A stretch of 64,000 nucleotides of DNA from Abelmoschus esculentus. Its lineage: Eukaryota; Streptophyta; Magnoliopsida; Malvales; Malvaceae. Where the stretch lies: positions 8,559,001-8,623,000 of the forward strand of contig JAUCBN010000043.1 of the NCBI GenBank assembly GCA_035048815.1. Reading direction: 5' to 3'. The notes beneath the pieces were generated by a model, which made no database searches, was not told the DNA's origin, and saw only the letters and a list, made by a program, of their open reading frames with translations. The position numbers and the translations under genes were made by a program. Every line of letters begins with the position of its first letter. Within the stretch, counting starts at the first letter, position 1. Below, in pieces: positions 22,439 through 33,907 of the stretch.

Positions 22439-23807
22439 TGTTGCGTGTAAAAAGGTTGCGCAATTTGTGCAAGTGAACATGTCGCAAGTAATAAAGTGAT
22501 AAATATCGAGTATCATCTCCACAGGGATTGGTATACTTAATATGTTCCCTTTGATCTTCTCGCTCTGCAAAAGAAATAAAGTAAAAACATAGATTAATTG
22601 GATGTCTTAAACTGAATGAAAATAACTTGAATTATAAAAAGAAAATAGAGAATGAAATCAGTTTGAGAGAATGGGAAGGATCCAATTATGTCGTATTGTG
22701 GATTGAATTGACTTGTTTCTGTCTAATGCAACTACACTACACTGCCTCGGCAGTACTGCAGTCTTACTGCCTCGACAGTGAAGGGTATGTCCACCGAGGC
22801 AATCCCTTGCTATTGGGTGGACGTGATCAAGGTTCGACAAAGTGTCCGTGGATGATCTCGCTTATCCCTAAGTCGAAGTACTATTGATGACTAGTCCTTG
22901 ATGATACCTCCCGGCGTGAATCAACTATAACCACCAACCAATCTCACACTTCTTTTAGCCGCTGAAACTCTAACCTATCCGTAGGCCGAGTTAGTATTTT
23001 CCAGCCAGAAAAATACCGTACTTATTCCTTTTGTGAATCTAACTCTCCCGATGTTAGATAAATAGATCTCTCACAAACTTTTCTCCCGAGCTTGAATGCA
23101 AGAACAAAGAATGGTAAAGAATAAGCAAACCTTAATATTTTATTGCATGAAACAAGAAAACAAAGTTCAATATCCTCTCACAAATACTCGACAACTTTCA
23201 CCTAAAACCTAAGAGAATTTAGAACATAATGAAAAACAAAGAAAACATTAAATTCTATTGTGAACTCTCCTCCTCTTTCCCTTGGACGGCACATCCTTTA
23301 TATAGGCTAAAACTAGGGCAACATCAGCCTTGGAGAAGAAGTTTAGTTGGTTTGGACGTTTCCTTCTTTGAAAAGGTAAATCTCTTAGTTTGGTACTTTC
23401 CAACTTTACAGCATCTTCTCGAACTCCAATTGCTCTACAAAGTTTCTAGAAAAATCCAGCTTTTTATGCTCTTCAAATCGATCACCACTTTGACTTTTGG
23501 CCTCAGGAAATTCCCCACCTCGGCAGGATGCATCTGCTTCCCCGGCGGAGGTCTGGCTTTGAGTCTGCTTAGCTTCCATTAGTAGAAACTTCCATCTTTG
23601 GCTGGTTCGATCAGGGTCCAAATTTACTTGCAAATGCACACAAATGCATTAAAGCTTATATTTTCTATAAATATCATCCTTTTATGTCATGAATGCAACA
23701 TATGCAAGTATCACACATTAGGCTCATGCATTAGTCCAAGTAGGTGTAGATTAAGTAATTATTGTCCATGAAAGGTATAAAAGTGATAGTCTTTTGAGGA
23801 CTTATCA
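22439..23807 (-). repeat. Element A 5' LTR
   Basis: A 1,369-bp LTR. On the plus strand it starts TGTTGCGTGTAAAAAGG and ends GGACTTATCA, so in element orientation it runs TGATAAGTCC...ACGCAACA. A TATA box (TATATAAAGG on the minus strand) is at about 23297-23306, and promoter activity would run leftward. It contains several TGCCNNGGCA palindromes, for example 22743-22752. Confidence 0.93.
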
Positions 23808-23812
23808 AACTG

Positions 23813-24020
23813 CAACACCAAGCAAATCGAATCGAATCTTCACACTTCAAGCAACAGATACATTTGATAGAGAAGAATATCTTTTTACTTTTGATATAGA
23901 ATTTAACAGGAAAAGAAAATGAAAAACCAGATTATCCCCCATCGGCCATCACAGACCATGACATTACTCAAAAAGTTTGATTTTTTCTTCAAACTTGGGG
24001 TTGTGTTGTGGTGCTGAAAG
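23813..24020. other. Mutator-element interior between A and the CACTA-like element
   Basis: About 210 bases with no recognisable gene. Near 24007-24030 there is a short palindrome, TGTGGTGCT...AGCACCACA, which overlaps the left end of the CACTA-like element. Confidence 0.4.
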
Positions 24021-24023
24021 GAG

Positions 24024-26803
24024 CACCACACCAATATTGATATATAGCGGTGATTTTTGCGGCATTTTTAGAGAAAACGCCACTAAATTTAAACATATTG
24101 TAGCGTTTAATAAAGAAACGCCATAAAATGACTATATACTATCACTTTAGTGGCGTTTGTAGATAAAACGCCGCAATAGAGCTTGTATATAGTGGCGTTT
24201 AACAAGAAACGCCTCTAGAGGCTATTACGTTAATGGCGTTTATCGAACAAATGCCGCAATAGAGCATGTATATAATGGAGTTTGGAAAAAATGCCACTAA
24301 AGACTATTACTTTAGTGGCGTTTGTCTTTAAAACGTCGCAATAGAGTCCATATATAGTGGCGTTTTTAAAAAACGCCACAATAGGTGAAACTCACCGTTT
24401 TAATTTGAGCATTATAACTTAGACTAATTCCCTCTTCACCCGATCCCCAAATCCATAGAGTAAAATCCCTAAATCTTCGTCTACCTCATTAGTTCTCTCG
24501 TCGTCAATGTCGTCTTAAACAGAACACCCTCGTTCGGTCGTCTCCATCGTTGCGCTCTTCTCCCGAATTTGTGCAACCATGTTCTCACCGAGAAACAAAC
24601 TAGCACCCAAGGTCAGTCTCTTTCGTATTTTATTTCAAATTTATTTTACTTCGTATTTCTTTCTTGATTGAGTTCATGGGAATTTTTGTTTCTTATTCTC
24701 GATTGTGGAAATCTGGTTAAATAAAAGAGAGTGCAGGTCTTCCCAAAAGGGAGGTTGTTGGCCCTGTGCTTTTAGGTCATAGTGCTAAGATTTGGGACTG
24801 ATGTATTTCTGATAATGTAAGACTTTATAAAGTCATAGATTCAATCTTACTTATTTACTTTTGTTTTTCAGGCACAATTAATTCTTAGAATGGTGACCCC
24901 CAAGTGGTTTGTCTTGTTGTCTCAAGAAAATTGTTAATCGTTTATGTGCTACTTTGAAACTGTGTCGCATAAAAAAAAAATCTTCTTTTGAATTTTGCAG
25001 CTACATATGCCAAACTTACAACAGTCTCTTGGTTTTATTTTCAGTTTATGTTAATTAAACGCATGCACCTTTAGATTATATTTCTGATTTGAAATTTTAA
25101 GAATTTTGCAGTGGTTTTTGAATATTTAATAAGAAAATTTTGTTAACTCTATTGTTTTAAAATTCAGTTAGTCAAATCTAACCATGATATATTGAATTTT
25201 GCATCGGCTGTATCTTTTTCAAGTTTGTAGAACACTGATTTTTATTCTTATAATACCCCAACATTTCTTAGTAACTTCTTTTTTTTCATTTTTGTTACAG
25301 CTTGGTCCCTAAATAACACCTGACATTAGAAGGAGGAGAAAGCAATTCATCCTCATTAGGGTCGAATGTGTCCAATGTAAGTGGATTCAGAACCTCATAA
25401 ACATTTGGTGTTGATTCAACACCTGATAATCAAGTACCTAGAGCAGAAGAGATGTAATATGCTGAAAAGCAGGTTTATCAGGTAATGTATTATACTTTAT
25501 GATATAAATGTTACAAAACTCGTCTACATTATTTTGGGTTCATTTACTCATGCATCATTGCTAGTCTTTTCTTGATTTATTATCAATTTATTGTCTAGAT
25601 CAGATGTTTGTATCGTCTTCTGATATCTAGTTAATAATTTTGGCAATCTGCAGAATAATAAATATAAAATGGTGAATGACAAATCACACATCTCAGACAT
25701 CTTAATTGATAAGTGACTCTATCAATGCTAAAACTATTTTCTTTGACCTTATAAGGCCTTAAATATGTGTCGTCTTTGTTGTGTTTAATGCACAGGAAAG
25801 TAAAACATGTTAAAGTTTAAACTGCTGCAAAATTTTGATTTTTTATGGTACGTACTAGCATTTAATACCATTAAGTTTGGTGTTTTACTGCAACATTTTG
25901 TTTCTCTAACAAACACAACTCGCACCCGTTGTTGAGTCCGTCTTACTATAAAACATAACGTCAGAACAACTGAGTTCATTGCCACCTGAACTACGCCAAT
26001 AGGTCATTCAACTCTAACAGACACTTCGGCAAGATCAAATGCAACAACCATTATAGCAGGTATACAACTATTGTCAACAGTGTCGATCTTAACTTGGCCT
26101 ACTGACACTTGTTAGTTTTACTGGTGTACTACTGATCAATTATCATTAACTTGGCCTGTAGTTTACCTCGGAAAAAGTTTTTTTTTCTATTTTATGTAGT
26201 TTTTGTACCCGTAGCACATGGTAAACTTGGGATCACTTGTTGGATTAGCCAATACATTTTTCGAATATCATACATTCTTGGATTATATGTTGATTATCTC
26301 TCTCATTAAGCAATGTAAACAATAACTCAGTTTTTATAAAAAAATATTTTATTATTTTTATTTAATTTTTTTGAAATATATTATTTTTTGCAGCATTTTT
26401 AAATACAAATATCACTAAAAAATAGGATTTTAGCGGCGTTTATAAAAAAACACCACTAAAGAATAGGTTTATAGTGGCGTTTGAAAAGAAAAGCATCACT
26501 ACAAATCATATTTTTTGTGGCGTTTACAAAGATAAACGCCGCTAAAGAATAGCTTTTAGCGGCATTTATAATGACAAATTCCACTAAAGAATAAGTTTAT
26601 TGCGGCATTTGTTTTTACAAACGCCACTGTAGATCTTGACCTTTTGTGGCGTTTTAAGGAGAAAAACACTGTAAAAATTTGCGGCACTGGTTTCATTGGC
26701 ACTTCTTGTGGCGCTTTTCTAAGTGCCGAGAAGGTTTTAGCGGCACAAAAAAAATTCCACAACAGAGTTAAAAACGCCGCAAAAGATCTGTTTTGTTTTA
26801 GTG
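24024..26803. mobile_element. CACTA-like (CMC) DNA transposon, non-autonomous or decayed
   Basis: The two ends read CACCACACCAA (24024) and, reversed, CACTAAAACAA (26803), with GAG on both sides (24021-24023 and 26804-26806). A CACTA-type end with a 3-bp duplication is diagnostic of this superfamily. Both subterminal regions (24050-24395 and 26398-26785) are packed with alternating GTGGCGTTT and AAACGCCAC motifs. These are arranged like the subterminal transposase-binding repeats of En/Spm-type elements. The 24420-26390 interior holds no intact transposase. It contains a possible first exon (ATG at 24579, ending CCCAAG before GTCAGT) and a possible later exon after TTGTTACAG near 25301. Confidence 0.7.
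24420..26390 (+). other. CACTA-like element interior, possible split-gene remnant
   Basis: About 2 kb of AT-rich, intron-like sequence. A CT-rich, UTR-like leader (24420-24578) is followed by an ATG and 11 codons (MFSPRNKLAPK) up to a consensus donor site GTCAGT. A later acceptor-like TTGTTACAG is followed by CTTGGTCCCTAA, which would continue the frame for only three codons before a stop. This looks like a decayed transposase gene or captured gene; I cannot identify it. Confidence 0.3.
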
Positions 26804-26806
26804 GAG

Positions 26807-27057
26807 GGGTGGTTTCCTTCCCATTTCATGTTGACGTGAAGAAATGATCAAGAAGGGAGCCATGTAAGCATCCCACGTGAATAATTTTTTTTTAATTCAC
26901 CAGATCATGTATCCGTTACCCATTAGCGATCTCTAATGTCGGAGTAACAAAATATTTTCACCCCCGAAAACGTACGTGACTTTATTGATTCATTTTCAAA
27001 ACGGGTGACTAACTTTGTACTGCGCTCAAACATAAGTGCTTCCGCAGTAATTAACCC
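26807..27057 (-). repeat. Mutator-like element, right TIR
   Basis: Right arm of the terminal inverted repeat, ending GTAATTAACCC at 27057. Its inner edge is at the insertion point of the CACTA-like element, whose 3-bp GAG duplication (26804-26806) lies at the end of the TIR homology. Confidence 0.8.
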
Positions 27058-29029
27058 ATAAGTTAATTATTGGATTTTGAACCTAATTATACAACTTAAA
27101 CTCAAATTTTGAGCTTCTTACTCCGTTAAAATTCGAACGGGTTCACTTAAAAGCCCATTTAGACATGCACACTTTAAATCCAACAAAACGATCGAAAATG
27201 ATATTAAATCAAATTTTATGGGTACAAGAAGTTAATTATGGAATTTTGAACATAATTAAAATGCTTAAACTCAAATTTTGAGCTTTTTACTCGGTTTAAA
27301 TTCGAACAGAGTCACTATAAAGTTCATTTAGATATGTACGCTCTGAACCCTACAAAACGATCGAAAATGATATTAAATCAAATTTTATGGGTTCAAAAAG
27401 TAAACTATTGTATTTCAAACCTAATTATACAGCTTAAACTCAAATTTTGAGCTTTTTATTTGGTTAAAATTCGAACGGGTTCACTATAAAGCCCAGTTAG
27501 ACATGCACGCTATGATCCCTACAAAACGATCGAAAATGATATTAAATCAAATTTTATGGGTACAAAACATTAATTATGGAATTTTGAACATTATTAAAAA
27601 GCTTAAACTCAAATTTTGAGCTTTCTACTCGGTTAAAATCTGAACGGGTTCATTATAAAGTCCATTTAGAGATGCACGCTCAAAACCCTATAAAACGATC
27701 GAAAATGATATTAAATAAAATTTTATGACTTCAAATTGTTAATTATGGGCTGTTGAACCTAATTATACAACTTTATGTTAAATTTTGAGCTTTTTTACTC
27801 AGTTAAAATTCGAATGGGTTCACTATAAAAGCCATTTAGACATGCACGCTTTGAATTCTACAAAGGCATCGAAAATGATATTCAATCAAAACTTTTGGGC
27901 ACAAAAATTTAATTATGGACTTTTAAACCTAATTATACAGCTTAAAAACAAATTTTGAGCTTCTTATTCGGTTAAAATTCTAATAGGTTCACTATAAAGC
28001 CCATTTAGACAGGCACACTCTAAACCCTACAAAACGATCGAAAATGATATTAAATCAAATTTTATGGGTACAAGAAGTTTATTATGGTCTTTTGAACCTA
28101 CTTATACAACTTAAACTCAAATTTTGAGCTTCTTACTCGGTTAAAATTCGAACCTAATTAGACATGCCCGCTCTGAAACCTACAAAACGATCAAAAATGA
28201 TATTAAATCAAATTTTATGAGTTCAAATTGTTAATTATGGGCCATTGAACCTAATTATATAGCTTATTGTCAAATTTTGATCTTTTTACTTTGTTAAAAG
28301 TCGAACGAGTTCACTATAAAGCCTATTTAGACATGAACTCTCTAAAACCTAAAAAACGATCGAAAATGATATTCAATCAAATTTTTTGGGTAGAAAAAAT
28401 TAATTATGGGCTTCTGAACCTAATTATACAGTTGAAGATCAAATTTTGAGCTTTTTACTCGGTTAAAATTCGAACGAGTTTACTATAAAGCCCATTTAGA
28501 CATGCACGCTCTGAACCATACAAAACGATCGAAAATGATATTAAATCAAAATTTATGAGTTCAAATTGTTAGTTATGGGCGTTTGAACCGAATTATACAG
28601 CTTATGTCAAATTTTGAGCTTTTTACTTGGTTAAAATTCGAACGGGTTCACTATAAAGCCCATTTAGACTTGCACACTCTAAACCCTACAAAACGATTGA
28701 AAATGATATTCAATCAAATTTTTTGGGTACAAAAAGTTAATTATAGGCTTTTGAACCTAATTATACAACTTAAACACAAATTTTGAATTTTTACTCGGTT
28801 AAAATTCGAACGAGTTCACTATAAAAACCATTTAGAAATATATGCTTTGAACCCTAATATGATTTCAAATTGTTAATTATCGAAAATGATCGAATTATAC
28901 AACTTACACTCAAATTTTGAGCTTCTTACTCGGTTAAAATTCGAATGGGTTCACTATAAAGTCCATTTAGACATTCACGCTCTAAATCCTACAAAATGAT
29001 CGAATATGATATTAAATCAAATTTTAGGG
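27058..29029. repeat. ~169-bp satellite, right block
   Basis: About 12 monomers of the same satellite continue after the Mutator-like element, in the same orientation and phase, which shows the element split one array. Irregular monomers occur near 28140-28170, where GTTAAAATTCGAACCTAATTAG joins two parts of the unit, and near 28855-28905, where pieces are shuffled. The array ends at about 29029 inside a monomer, where copia-related sequence begins. Confidence 0.93.
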
Positions 29030-30995
29030 ATGCTAGAACTTAATTCTGGTGCTTGATCAAGGATTGGCGCTTCAAAACCTCTTAATTCATCCTAATCAAT
29101 ACTCAAGGTAATTTTCAAAAAACCTTATTTTCGTTGATTTTTAGTATGTTAAAATTTAGATTTTGAACATATTATGCATGTTTATTGTATGGGTTTTCAT
29201 AATCCTACAAAAAAATTTCAAAATCAAATTTTTTTTCATTCGAATATAAATTTTTTTCATCGTATTGGTTTTCACAGGTTTTTCAATTCTTTTTCAAAAT
29301 TCAAAACCCTTGGATTATTGATTAATAGGATTGAATTAGGTTTATAGAGCATATATGTTTTAAGTGCCTAAAACTAATGCAATTTGTTAAATTCTTAGAT
29401 TATGGCACCAAAGAAGCGTCAACGTACCGAGGGCGGTAGTTCATCATCCTCTCATGCTCCTAAAGCCGACGTTCATTTGGTTTTCGAAAGGATCTTGGAT
29501 GGTCATGGTCGAGTTGAAAATTTTCAACAATTTTGCGAACTCCCGCTTAAGAAGGAACATTGCGTGGATGTGCAGTTCATGAACTCAACCAAGTTTCAAT
29601 TCTGATACCTTCGTCTTTTACAAGATTTGAAGTTCATGACCTTTCTCACCTCTACCGGCAAGTATTATCCCACTCTTGTCCTCCTTTTCTATGCTAATGC
29701 CTCTTGCATTCTTTCCAAGGCTAGGAGTAAAGTGGTCGCCATTGAATCCTACCTCATGGATCGTACATTTAGAATCGATGTCGACACCTTTGTTGATGTT
29801 TTCGACCTTGAGGATGAGGGAATTGATGGTGAGGATTCTCTTGGCACTTTCACCGGATCGGTTATAGGACTTGACGTACATGATCGCTTCTTGCATCTTA
29901 TCATCTCTTTGTGGATTCGTCCATCAAATGGTAATTATTCTTGGATACGTCAAGTTGATAGTTTTTGGCTCAAATTTTTCGTCAAGCCGATCGTCCAAAC
30001 CCTTCTCAAATAGTTTTCTTCGATATTGTTTGGCATATCAAGCACTGTGCCACTCCCTTGGTCAAATCTTTTCCTTATGAATGTGTCCTTAGTTCTATTT
30101 TTGTGCATTTGGGAATTGATTGTTCCTATGACAAAGTGGAGTCCGTTAAAGAACCTATCGGTGAAACCTCTCTTAATTTGTTCCCATTTGTAATATCTAA
30201 ATGGTGAATGGGTTCGTGGTACTCCTCCTCCTCCTTCTTCATTTGATCCGGAGCCGATTAGACAAGTTGCTCCAAACACCGAGATAATAGACTTTCTCAC
30301 TTCAAGGTTTGATACCTAGGATGCTCAGTTTGCTAGTTTGGATGCTCGCTTTGATAGCATGGATACTCGTTTTGATTCCCTCACCACTCACTTCGAATCT
30401 TGTTTCGATGCTATGGATACGAGGTTGACGAGTTTGGAAAATCAAAATATTTTTATGCGTGTCTCGCTCGAAGCTCTCCGGCATGTTCAAGCTACCTCAA
30501 ATAGAGATAGCGATGATGACGAGGAAGATGATGAATATGGTGATGAGGATGGTGAAGGTGATGGTGATGGAGATGAGTGATCCTTAGCTTAGCTATTATG
30601 CTTTGTCTTTGCTATGGCTTTCTCATGACTAGTTATGTTTGTCTAAGTTTTATGTTGCATTTTCATTCATGTTATAACAATATGCACCTATGGTATTTGA
30701 TTGTTATGCTTTGAACCTTATGTTGGATTTTGATTATTTTTATTAATGTTATGCTTATTTGATCTTTTATTAATGCTTGATCTTATTCTTAAATTCTCTT
30801 ATGCCTTAGTATTGTATTTACTTTGATCTAACAAAAAGGGGGACAAGAAATATGTTATTTTTTAAGTTTTTTTCCTAAGGGGGAGAATACCATTTTTAAA
30901 GCTATGCAACTATTTAGGGGGAGTTTTTAAAAGTTGTTCAAAGTTTTCAAACTTAAAAATTTATGTTGGTTTTGTTACATCAAAAATGGGGAGAT
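29030..30995 (+). mobile_element. Ty1/copia 3' part: accessory ORF and polypurine tract
   Basis: Sequence left of the copia LTR that belongs to the 3' end of an element: a leader, the accessory ORF (29402-30580), then an A/G-rich untranslated region containing AAAAAGGGGGACAAG and AAGGGGGAG, ending in AAAAATGGGGAGA at 30995 right before the LTR. A polypurine tract in that position means an element ended here. No gag or pol lies to its left; the boundary with the satellite is abrupt at ~29029. Confidence 0.65.
29402..30580 (+). pseudogene. Copia accessory ORF (env-like position), broken
   Basis: The position between pol and the 3' LTR is where SIRE/Maximus-type copia elements carry an extra ORF. 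It starts MAPKKRQRTEGGSSSSS, a basic nuclear-signal-like head. The middle contains YYPTLVLLFYANASC, then IGLDVHDRFLHLIISLWIR, WLKFFVKP, and KSFPYECVLSSIFVHLGI in a shifted frame. The end has short coiled-coil-like repeats (MDARFDSMDTRFDSL) and an acidic tail (DDDEEDDEYGDEDGEG). The layout (YY.TLV..FYA, then F.D, then a PY/LP segment) resembles the accessory protein family of the Athila-like ORF3. Stops at 29603 and 30011 and frame changes near 30010 and 30210 disable it. No membrane or signal segment was seen. Confidence 0.6.
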
Positions 30996-32162
30996 TGTAA
31001 AACTAAAATTGATTTTGATATAACAATTATGTTAAAAGACTTATTTTGTAATAAATTTTTAAGTTAGTAAGTCAAAATTAAAGATTCAAGTCAAACCAAG
31101 AGCTTTGAAATAATTTTTCTAAGAGTTTTTACATGAGTGTATCGATACCACTAGAACAGGTATCGATACCGCCCTTTGTTTTTTCAAAGAATGTTCTTAA
31201 GACTAAGAACAAGTATCGATACCCGTTTCGATACCGAGACCTTACTGCCGACAAATGTTTCGAATCCAGTATTGAACCATTCCTTGAGTTTTAATTATTT
31301 TTAAAATTATTTAAAATTAAGGCTTAGTGTTTCGATACTGGTATCGATATCCCCAAAATCCTCAACGGCTCTTTTAAGCATTAAATGAGTTGACCGTAGG
31401 TGACAGTTAATGCTTTAAAGGGTGGTTATTCTGTTTCGATACCCGTTCCGATATCAAACTTCACAGTTTAGTTTAGGTATCGAAACCTGTTTCGGTATGC
31501 CCTTTAATAAATGCACAACGTCTCTTTCTATTTGTGGTGTGTCTCGAAACACGTAGCCCGTGTTTCGATACCAGTTCTTGCAGAGTGCATTTATGATGGA
31601 AAAAGAAGGCTCCAACGTCTATATTTACATCTCCAACAAATCCAACGGTTAGAAATCAATGAGAAGGTATAAATTGAAGCATTTTGAGCAGAATTAACAA
31701 CTATTGAACCTCAAGCAACATCCAAGCATACAAATCCAACTCCAAAGCACTTCATTGCAAAACCTTGACTCCCAACTCTTGTATTTCAGTTTAATCCATT
31801 GTAATTGAGTTTGGGGAGAGTGAACCTGTATTTGGGGCAATATTTTTCTTTGAGAGATATCCAAATTTGCCTTCCTTTCATGTGTAATTCTTTGTAAGGT
31901 CTAAGTCAATTTCGGGTAGGAAATTGGCTTGTTTGTAATGGTTATCCCTTGAATCGAGAAAAAGGTCGAATTCATTTAGTGAATTGGTTTCAAAATCCTT
32001 AGTGGGATCTAAGGTAGTGGATGTAGAGCTTGTTTTGAAGCTTGAACCACTATAAATCTTGTGTCTCAATTTTTTATCATTTTACCGAAAAATCTTCCAT
32101 CAATTTTTAAATAACAAATTCACCCCCCTCTTGGCCAAATTTATCAATTGATCAACTCAACA
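30996..32162 (+). repeat. Ty1/copia LTR
   Basis: A 1,167-bp LTR starting TGTAAAACTAAAATTG after a polypurine tract and ending CAACTCAACA just before the tRNA-Met primer-binding site. It therefore has 3'-LTR features on its left and 5'-LTR features on its right. About ten copies of a GGTATCGATACC-like palindrome lie at 31139-31572. A possible TATA region (GGTATAAATTGAAG) is at about 31665. Confidence 0.85.
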
Positions 32163-32164
32163 AT

Positions 32165-32176
32165 TGGTATCAGAGC
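32165..32176 (+). other. Copia primer-binding site (tRNA-Met)
   Basis: TGGTATCAGAGC, two bases after the LTR, is complementary to the 3' end of plant initiator tRNA-Met, the usual primer of Ty1/copia elements. Confidence 0.9.
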
Positions 32177-32249
32177 TAGATCTTTAAAGGGATTAACATC
32201 CAACAAAGAAGATACAAGGAGTGTTGATCTATATTTCAAGTTAAATCTA

Positions 32250-33907
32250 ATGGCCTCTACTTCCGGAAGATGGAACGAGTCTCGCTCCATCACCAAGCCT
32301 CCCTTCTTCAATGGAGGCAACTACCCATATTTGAAGAATAGAATGAGGTTTTTCATTAACTCCGACGATTATGTCCTTTGGGATATAATTGAAGATGGCC
32401 CCTCAATTCCAATGAAGCAAGAAGGAGATAGGCAAGTGCCAAAGAAAAGGAATGAGATGACCGATGACGAGAGAAGAAGGATGTCCACAAATGACAAAGC
32501 TCTACACATCCTCTTTTGTGCTCTTGGTCCCGACATCTACTCCAAGATGTCATCTTGCACAAGTGACAAAGAAGTATGGGACTCTTTGGAGACAACATAC
32601 GAGGGCACCAATGATGTCAAGGAGACAAAGATAGGTCTTCTCAATCTAAACTACGAGAACTTCAAGATGGAGCCGGATGAAGACATCACCAAGATGTTTG
32701 ATCAGTTTTCCGTTATTGTGAATGGTCTCAAGGGATTTGGTGAGATCATACCGGAGGAGAAGCTTGTGAGGAAGCTCATCTACTCTCTTCCCGAGTCTTG
32801 GGATAGCAAGAGAACGACTATCATCGAAGCAAAGGATCTCAAGACTCTCAAACTTGATGCTCTTGTGGGATCTATTCTCACCCATGAGACCATGAAGAAA
32901 GGAAGAGAAGAAGAGAAAAAGAAGGAAGATGTGAAGCTGGAGAAGAGAAAGGTTGAAAAGAAAAGGCAAGGCATTTATCTTAAAGCTTCATCATTCCAAG
33001 AAGAGGTGGATACTAGTGAACATGATGGGCTTGAAGAGTTGGCTATGGTAGCCAAACGATTCACAAGGCTCAGGAGGGCAAACCGGAATAGGAGATTCCA
33101 AAGGAAGAAAGAATTCAAAGGAAAGCGCAAGGAAGATGAGAAGGATCAAATAATTTGCTATGAATGCAAAAAGCCCGGTCACATTAGGAACGATTGCCCA
33201 CAATTCAAAAAAAAGGGTTTTGAGAGAAAGAAGAATCAAAAGGCTCATGTTGCAACATGGAGCGATGAGGAGTCTTCATCCGATGAGGACAACGAAGTGG
33301 CAAATCTTTGTCTCATGGATCTTGATGAGCCCAAGGTAACCCTTGAACCTTCTTGTAACGATCTTTCTTATGATGAATTATATTATGCATATGATGAGTT
33401 ACATGATGTTTACGATGAGTTGGTTTTGAAATTCAAGGAATCGGTTTGAAAAACAAGAAAATTATTTCCGATTTAAAAGAGAAAAATGATTCTTTGACAA
33501 AAACGATTTTGGATTTTGAAGAAAAGGTTGTTGTTTTAAATGATGATTTAAAATTGTTTCAAAAAGAAAATGTGGATTTAAACAACCTTATCTCTAGCTT
33601 CAGTGAGAATCACCAGAAAGTGGTGAATGAACATAAAGAACAAATTAAAGTGGTTGGTAGTTCAACTTTTGAAAAAGGAAGCTCTTCAAAACCCAACCAT
33701 GCAAATAAGAATTTTCAAAGCCACAAACAAAGAGGTTTTCAAAGGCATACTAGACATAAAAAGATTAGGAGTGTATGGGTTCCTAAGGAACTTGTTATTT
33801 CTAATAATGTTCATACCATTACATCTTGGATTCCTAAGGGAACCAAGCTTTTGGGAACTAACTCTCATGGACCCAAAATGATTTGGGTACCAAAAATCAA
33901 AAACTAA
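32250..33907 (+). pseudogene. Copia Gag
   Basis: Gag of a SIRE/Maximus-like copia element. The likely start is MASTSGRWNE at 32250. It has KPPFFNGGNYPYLKNRMRFF and the UBN2-type core (ALHILFCALGPDIYSKMSSC, KEVWDSLETTYEG, LPESWDSKRTTI). The zinc knuckle CYECKKPGHIRNDC (about 33158-33200) binds RNA. A second, coiled-coil-rich part (33446-33907) is out of frame with the first; the TGA at 33447 and a one-base shift separate them. Otherwise the first 400 codons are open, so decay is modest. Confidence 0.88.

Larger units (their letters stand above)
13614..23807 (-). mobile_element. Athila-like Ty3/gypsy retrotransposon 'A' with complete pol
   Basis: A 10.2-kb LTR retrotransposon on the minus strand, bounded by the 5-bp duplication AACTG (13609-13613 and 23808-23812). 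In element order it has: 5' LTR 22439-23807, tRNA-Asp primer-binding site 22416-22432, gag-pol 22338-16744, a spacer with an internal TATA box, ORF3 16300-14754, a 3' untranslated region, polypurine tract 14018-14006, and a shortened 3' LTR 13614-14005. It is the only copy in the window with RT, RNase H and integrase. Many nonsense codons and frameshifts make it inactive. The tRNA-Asp primer, gag type and extra ORF after pol point to the Athila/Tat branch. It is nested in the Mutator-like element, so it is younger than it. Confidence 0.93.
11222..27057. mobile_element. Mutator-like element with long TIRs, carrying gene fragments and nested transposons
   Basis: The outer ends form a ~250-bp terminal inverted repeat, roughly 85% identical by eye (left 11222-11478; right 26807-27057 read in reverse). 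Both ends read G[T/G]GTTAATTACTGC inward. The 9 bases outside each end, 11213-11221 (AAAAGTAAA) and 27058-27066 (ATAAGTTAA), match at 7 of 9 positions. Long TIRs with a 9-bp duplication are the hallmark of Mutator-like elements. The element lies inside the satellite. No MURA transposase is visible. The original cargo includes a receptor-kinase piece and a GRAS-type piece, so it fits a Pack-MULE. Much of its present length comes from later insertions: hAT (11576), Athila-like A (13614) and a CACTA-like element (24024). Confidence 0.75.

Noticed and set aside
29618..30300. Minus-strand ORFs opposite the copia accessory ORF
   Set aside because: They are shadows of the plus-strand frame, which carries the recognisable features.
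30338..30580. An independent small acidic protein gene
   Set aside because: It is the C-terminal coiled-coil and acidic tail of the copia accessory ORF after a frame change, not a separate gene.
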